From the NCBI RefSeq assembly GCF_001921215.1, contig NZ_MSIF01000019.1:103459-167458 (forward strand): 64,000 bases of DNA, given 5' to 3'. Positions 60,297 to 64,000 of the stretch are shown here, one piece after another (the stretch's first letter is position 1; each line of letters opens with the position of its first letter). The notes under the pieces were generated by a model. It did not search any database and was not told the origin of the DNA. It was given only the letters and a program-made list of their open reading frames with translations. The DNA is from Actinophytocola xinjiangensis. Lineage in GTDB: Bacteria > Actinomycetota > Actinomycetes > Mycobacteriales > Pseudonocardiaceae. Made by a program: the position numbers and the translations under genes.

Positions 60297-61087
60297 CTGG
60301 TCGTGGCCCACAGGCCGCGTTCCCGCAGCACGTCGCGCAGCACCCCGGGACGGTCGGTCATCAGGCCGTCCACGCCCAGGTCGATCAGCTGGTTCATCTG
60401 CGCCGGGTCGTCGACGGTCCACACGTGCACCTCGACGCCCCGGTTGCGGGCCACGGTCACCAGCCGCCGGTCCACCACGGTCACCCGACCGTGACGCACC
60501 GGTACCTGCGCGATGCGCTCGGCGCCGCGCCCGCGCGGCAGCCACTGGGGTAACCGGCCGTGGGCCCACAGCCGGGCGATGGCGCGGGTGCCCATCGAGG
60601 TCAGGACGTCCCCGCCGGCCAGCTGCCGCACCCGCGCCAGCCGCGCCTCGGAGAACGACGCCACGCACACCCGTCCGAGTGACCCGGTCCGCTTCAGCGC
60701 CTCCACCAGCGGTTCGATCGCGGACTCGGCCTTCACGTCGATGTTCAGCAGCGCCTGCGGCAGCTCCTCCAGCAGGTCCTCCAGCCGCGACACCGGCTCG
60801 CGACCACCGATCCTGGCCTCGCGCACGGTCCGCCACGGCAACCGCGCGACCTCGCCGTGGCCGTCGGTGGTGCGGTCCAGCACCGGGTCGTGGTGCACGA
60901 CGACCACGCCGTCGCTGGTGGCGTGCACGTCGGTCTCCAGGTACTGGTAGCCCTCCTCGACCGCGCGCCGGAACGCCGACAGCGAGTTCTCCATGCCGCT
61001 CAGCTCGTCGTAGTGCCAGCCCCGGTGCACGAACGCACGCGGATAGGGGCCGGCGAAGAAGGCATGGTCACCACCGTTGTACCGCAC
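60293..61087 (-). CDS. Glycerophosphodiester phosphodiesterase
   Basis: The 264-residue GDPD-type TIM barrel has FVHRGWHYDELSGMENSLSAF (catalytic His, Glu), YLETDVHATSDGVVVVHHDPVLDRTTDG (metal Glu/Asp and His) and LNIDVKAESAI. It hydrolyses glycerophosphodiesters to sn-glycerol-3-phosphate. No signal peptide is visible, so it is probably cytoplasmic. The start is GTG 61087. It converges with the anti-sigma-like gene, overlapping by four bases. Confidence 0.92.
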   Translation of the reverse strand: MRYNGGDHAFFAGPYPRAFVHRGWHYDELSGMENSLSAFRRAVEEGYQYLETDVHATSDGVVVVHHDPVLDRTTDGHGEVARLPWRTVREARIGGREPVSRLEDLLEELPQALLNIDVKAESAIEPLVEALKRTGSLGRVCVASFSEARLARVRQLAGGDVLTSMGTRAIARLWAHGRLPQWLPRGRGAERIAQVPVRHGRVTVVDRRLVTVARNRGVEVHVWTVDDPAQMNQLIDLGVDGLMTDRPGVLRDVLRERGLWATTS

Positions 61088-61155
61088 GCCGCCGAGTCTG
61101 CCTCAGCGGCGTGGCGAATGGGTGCACGATTCATGGCGAGATAGCGTCGCCGGTG

Positions 61156-61518
61156 ATGACCGCTCCCCAACGACTCCGGTCGCGCACCGAACCCCGGCAC
61201 TGTGGCTGGTGCGGCCTGCACCTGCCCGACCCGCCGGCCGCCGACGGCCGGGTGGGCCGCCCCCGCCGCTACTGCACCCAGTCCTGCCGGCAACGCGCCT
61301 ACGAACGACGCTCCGCGGTACAGCGCGGTGGGTTGCCCGACGACGCCGTAGTACTGTCCGCGGCGGAACTCGCCGACCTACAGGACCGCCTGTTCCAGCT
61401 GCGGTGTGCCGCCGAGGACCTGGTGACCGCCGCGGACGACGGAGCCGCCCCGCACGAGCTCACCACCCTGGCGGCACAGGTCGTGCGAACCGCACATGGT
61501 CTCGAACGGCTGCGCTGA
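61156..61518 (+). CDS. Small zinc-finger (CGWCG...CTQSC type) protein
   Basis: The 120-residue protein has an N-terminal zinc-finger-like motif: HCGWCGLHLPDPPAADG, a basic GRPRRYCTQSCRQRAYERR loop and then a helical region (ELADLQDRLFQLRCAAEDLV; LTTLAAQVVRTAHGLERL). The Cys spacing (CxxC then CxxxC) is like FCS-type nucleic-acid-binding fingers found in actinobacterial proteins next to recombinases or transposases, but no such gene is here. Role unknown. The ATG at 61156 follows an adjacent GTG (61153). It precedes a GGDEF-EAL gene by 61 bp. Confidence 0.85.
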   Translation: MTAPQRLRSRTEPRHCGWCGLHLPDPPAADGRVGRPRRYCTQSCRQRAYERRSAVQRGGLPDDAVVLSAAELADLQDRLFQLRCAAEDLVTAADDGAAPHELTTLAAQVVRTAHGLERLR

Positions 61519-61579
61519 GAGATCCGTTCGGCTAATCTTCCTGCCCTATTGTCACCTCAAGCGAACGAGGCGTTCCGGA

Positions 61580-63283
61580 ATGACAACCGACGGCATCTCC
61601 CAGGTGGAGATGCTGGACGCAGTGCTTGACACCGCGGACACGGCGTTCGCGGTCACCGACCTGCGCGGACGGGTGCGCTGGGTCAACCGGCTGATGGCCG
61701 AGATCCTCGACCTGACCGTCGACCAGTGCCGCGACCGCTCCCTGCCGACGCTGCTGGTCGGCGCGCCGGACGGGCCCCACGAGGGTGTCGTGCTGTCCCA
61801 GGCGGTCACCTCGCCGGCCGACGGCGCCGCCCAGCGCTGGCTGGAGGTGCGGTGCACCGTCTTCGCCGAGGCGCAGCTGCTCTACCGGGTGGTCGACGTC
61901 AGCCGCTGGCGCGCCGACGGGGTCGAGGACCAGCAGCGTGTCGAGTGGCAGGCGGAGCTGATCCGCCTGGCCGACGAGGACCCGTTGACCGGGCTGCTCA
62001 ACCGGCGCGCGCTGACCCGCGAGCTGGAACGGCGCCTGGCCCACCGGGTCACCGGCACGCTGCTGCTGCTGGACCTGGACAACTTCAAGGACATCAACGA
62101 CCTGCGTGGCCACCCGGCCGGCGACCAGGTGATGCGGGCCATCGCCGACGTGCTGCGGGTGCGGCTGGGCGAGGGGCACGCGCTGGGCCGGCTCGGCGGT
62201 GACGAGTTCGCGGTGGTGCTCGCCGACACGGGGGAGGAGGCGGCGGTCGCGCTGGCCGACCGGCTGCGGGCGGCGGTGGCGGCGTTGCCGCTGACCGGCG
62301 GCGGTCCGACGACGCGGGTCACGGTCAGCGCCGGGGTGGCCGGGTTCACCTCGGGCGACACCTGGCAGGCGGTGCTGGCCAACGCCGACCTCGCGCTGTA
62401 CGCGTCGAAGGCGGCCGGGCGCAACCGGGTCACCGTCTACGAGCAGGGCCACTACATGGACACGGCGATGCGGGTGACGGTCATGGACCGGGTTCGCGAC
62501 GCCATCGCCAACGGTGGCCTGGTGCTGCACGCGATGCCGATGGTCAAGCTGGGCACCAACCGGGTCGTGGGTCACGAGCTGCTGCTGCGGTTGGAGGACG
62601 GCCGGGAGCCGAGGCTGAGCCCGGGGGAGTTCCTGCCGGCGGCCGAGCGCGGTGACCTGGTGCTCGACATCGACCGGTGGGTGATCGGCACGGCGATCGA
62701 CGCGCTGGTCGCCCACCCGTACCCGGGCCTGCGGTTCAACGTGAACGTCTCCGGCCGCACCCTGGAGGACGGCGATTTCGGTGACTTCGTGGTGCGGCGG
62801 CTGGCCAAGGCCGGGGTCGCGCCGGGTCGGTTGGGGTTCGAGATCACCGAGACGGCGGCGGTGACGAACCTGGCGGCGGCGCGCAGCCTGGCGCAGCGGC
62901 TGCGGGCCAGCGGCTGCCGGATCTCGCTGGACGACTTCGGCGCGGGTTTCGGCTCGTTCGTGCATCTGAAGAAGCTGCCGATCACCGGGGTGAAGATCGA
63001 CGGCGAGTTCGTCCGGGGGATCGACTACGGCAGCCGGGATACCGTGCTGGTGCAGGGCATCGTGGACATCGCCCGCGGGTTGGGCATCTCGGTCGTCGCC
63101 GAGTGGGTGGAGCGCTCCACCCAGGTCGACGCGCTGGGCCGGTTGGGGGTGCGGGTGGCGCAGGGTTTCCACCTGGGCAAGCCCGAGCCGTTGACCGAGC
63201 TTCTGGCCCGGCCGCAGGGGGCGTGGATGCGCCGTCCCCGGTTGATCGCCGAGCCGGTCACCTCGGAGAACACCACCGGCTGA
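61580..63283 (+). CDS. PAS-GGDEF-EAL cyclic-di-GMP signalling protein
   Basis: The 567-residue protein has a PAS-like sensor (residues 1-130: MLDAVLDTADTAFAVTDLRG), a GGDEF domain with intact RLGGDEF and upstream DLDNFKDIND, and an EAL domain. In the EAL part most catalytic residues are kept (FNVNVSGR, FEITETAAV, SLDDFGAGFGSF, VKIDGEF, VVAEWVE, QGFHLGKP), but EAL itself reads ELL and the usual Gln in YQPIV is replaced (LHAMPMV). It may synthesise and/or hydrolyse cyclic-di-GMP; phosphodiesterase activity is uncertain. No membrane helix is visible. The ATG at 61580 has a moderate GAGG upstream. Confidence 0.92.
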   Translation: MTTDGISQVEMLDAVLDTADTAFAVTDLRGRVRWVNRLMAEILDLTVDQCRDRSLPTLLVGAPDGPHEGVVLSQAVTSPADGAAQRWLEVRCTVFAEAQLLYRVVDVSRWRADGVEDQQRVEWQAELIRLADEDPLTGLLNRRALTRELERRLAHRVTGTLLLLDLDNFKDINDLRGHPAGDQVMRAIADVLRVRLGEGHALGRLGGDEFAVVLADTGEEAAVALADRLRAAVAALPLTGGGPTTRVTVSAGVAGFTSGDTWQAVLANADLALYASKAAGRNRVTVYEQGHYMDTAMRVTVMDRVRDAIANGGLVLHAMPMVKLGTNRVVGHELLLRLEDGREPRLSPGEFLPAAERGDLVLDIDRWVIGTAIDALVAHPYPGLRFNVNVSGRTLEDGDFGDFVVRRLAKAGVAPGRLGFEITETAAVTNLAAARSLAQRLRASGCRISLDDFGAGFGSFVHLKKLPITGVKIDGEFVRGIDYGSRDTVLVQGIVDIARGLGISVVAEWVERSTQVDALGRLGVRVAQGFHLGKPEPLTELLARPQGAWMRRPRLIAEPVTSENTTG

Positions 63284-63345
63284 CCAGGGCCGGGACCGGC
63301 TCACCTCAGTGAGGTTCAAGCTCGGCTTGAGCGGACACGGCCACC

Positions 63346-63591
63346 ATGGATACAGACATTTCCACACCGATCCAGTTGGCGGTGGTCGTGATGAGCCGTT
63401 CGATGTCCAAGCCCGACGCCAGTGCCGAGATCAGCGGTCTGCAGATCTGCATCCTGAACACGGCGGCCCAGATCGACGCGGCCCTCGACAACAACGACCG
63501 CCGCGCGTTCCGGGTGTGGTGCCTGCGCCGGGCGTCGTTGATCGCCCGGGTGGAGCGGGTGCTCGTCGAGGCGGCGACCGCGGCCGCCTGA
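63346..63591 (+). CDS. 81-residue hypothetical protein
   Basis: The 81-residue, mostly helical protein has low-complexity hydrophobic and polar residues (IQLAVVVMSRSMSK, GLQICILNTAAQIDAAL, RAFRVWCLRRASLIARVERVLVEA). No signal peptide or recognised family. It lies 62 bp after the GGDEF-EAL gene in the same direction and is followed by a perfect 17-bp-stem hairpin, so it is probably the last gene of that unit. Confidence 0.65.
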   Translation: MDTDISTPIQLAVVVMSRSMSKPDASAEISGLQICILNTAAQIDAALDNNDRRAFRVWCLRRASLIARVERVLVEAATAAA

Positions 63592-63617
63592 GCCCTTCGG
63601 GGTTCCCTCTTTCCCGT

Positions 63618-63659
63618 CGACTGTGCGGGCGCGCTGGGTTTCGCGCGCCCGCACAGTCG
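63618..63659 (+). terminator. Perfect 17-bp-stem hairpin
   Basis: Arms 63618-63634 (CGACTGTGCGGGCGCGC) and 63643-63659 are perfectly complementary with an 8-base loop. It follows the 81-residue gene and probably isolates the next unit. Confidence 0.85.
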
Positions 63660-63902
63660 TGTGTGCCGGTGGTCGTCCCCGGTCGCCGCTCTCGGCGCGG
63701 CCGCGAAGTGTGTCACGCGCGGGCGCGCCGAACCAGCTTCTCCACGGGCCCTTGAGCCGTTCGGTGCTCGTTCTTCGGGCTGATCGTCAGCGGGTTGAAA
63801 GCGGTTCAAGAATCCGTACTTCACGTCTTCCAGGCGAGCGAATTTCGGCGGTAAATTCCTGCCGCTCAACGTTTGTTCCGTCGAAATGTGCGAGGTACGG
63901 AA
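63660..63902. other. Intergenic leader before acyl carrier protein gene
   Basis: The 243-bp spacer falls in G+C content toward its 3' end (AAGAATC, AAATTCCTG). No gene was found. It probably holds the promoter of the acyl carrier protein gene, whose Shine-Dalgarno GAGG lies at about 63891-63894. Confidence 0.5.
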
Positions 63903-64000
63903 ATGATCACCATCGACACTCTGGCGACGCTGATCCGCCAGGAGATGCGCGGGAAGCTGTCGGCCGACGTCACGATCGACGAGGGCACCCGGCTGGACGA
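63903..64000 (+). CDS. Acyl carrier protein (partial, cut by right edge)
   Basis: The first 32 codons from ATG 63903 read TLATLIRQEMRGKLSADVTI and DEGTRLD, the first helix and the start of loop 1 of an acyl carrier protein; the Ser that carries phosphopantetheine lies beyond the window. The Shine-Dalgarno GAGG precedes it. A free-standing ACP after a long spacer suggests the start of a fatty-acid or polyketide/NRPS-type biosynthetic unit to the right (inference). Confidence 0.72.
   Translation, partial: MITIDTLATLIRQEMRGKLSADVTIDEGTRLD

Overview
The window is about 70% G+C with strongly GC-biased third codon positions, many GTG starts, ATGA/GTGA stop-start overlaps and typical actinobacterial genes (RbpA, a SigD/RsdA-like pair, an Rpf-type transglycosylase, Ppm1 next to Lnt, DUF5313, PknB-type kinase). 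It is a chromosomal segment of a high-GC actinomycete, most likely Pseudonocardiales (Saccharothrix/Lentzea/Actinosynnema-like). That placement is inferred from gene content; no rRNA or tRNA gene was seen.

Layout. 1-12.4 kb: sugar uptake and catabolism. A ROK repressor (cut by the left edge) is divergent from a Gfo/Idh/MocA dehydrogenase, a ribose/xylose-type ABC importer (ATPase, two permeases, lipoprotein), a sugar epimerase and a giant secreted ThuA-quinoprotein-PKD fusion. 12.5-16.8 kb: a membrane Ser/Thr kinase divergent from a TIR-like/NB-ARC NTPase, then a membrane acyltransferase. 16.8-19 kb: a glucarate-dehydratase-like enolase-superfamily enzyme and a D-2-hydroxyacid dehydrogenase, ended by a perfect hairpin. 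19.2-21 kb: SigD-like sigma factor, RsdA-like anti-sigma factor, RidA. 21-23.4 kb: a stand-alone tyrosine recombinase divergent from a zinc-finger coiled-coil protein, with an AT-rich spacer holding a perfect inverted repeat; this is the best candidate for an undescribed system. 23.3-30.7 kb: SDR/XRE pair, serine hydrolase lipoprotein, ABC-2 exporter and a divergent two-component system. 30.7-35.1 kb: HTH-ImmA protease with a partner, then a secreted protein, a DUF6529-like membrane protein and a lipoprotein with two Rieske domains.

35.4-39.4 kb: SGNH hydrolase, small membrane protein, S37/S28-type secreted peptidase, aldo/keto reductase. 39.4-46.2 kb: aminomutase lysine degradation (kamA divergent from kdd, an amidohydrolase, kamD, kamE, kal). 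46.3-51.2 kb: SRPBCC-acyl-CoA ligase fusion, VOC protein, MarR, DUF5313, PitA and its DUF47 partner. 51.2-52.2 kb: a GC-poor pocket with an overlooked 25-residue Cys/Gly-rich peptide and a divergent 55-residue protein. 52.2-58.9 kb: Lnt, Ppm1, RbpA, thymidine kinase, MFS transporter, Rpf-like transglycosylase, YtkA/FixH-like surface protein. 59-63.6 kb: ECF sigma factor with membrane partner, glycerophosphodiesterase, small zinc-finger protein, PAS-GGDEF-EAL protein. The right edge cuts an acyl carrier protein that may start a biosynthetic cluster.

All calls come from reading translations and motifs; no database search was run. Family names rest on motif recognition, and start codons were chosen from Shine-Dalgarno position and overlap with neighbours.
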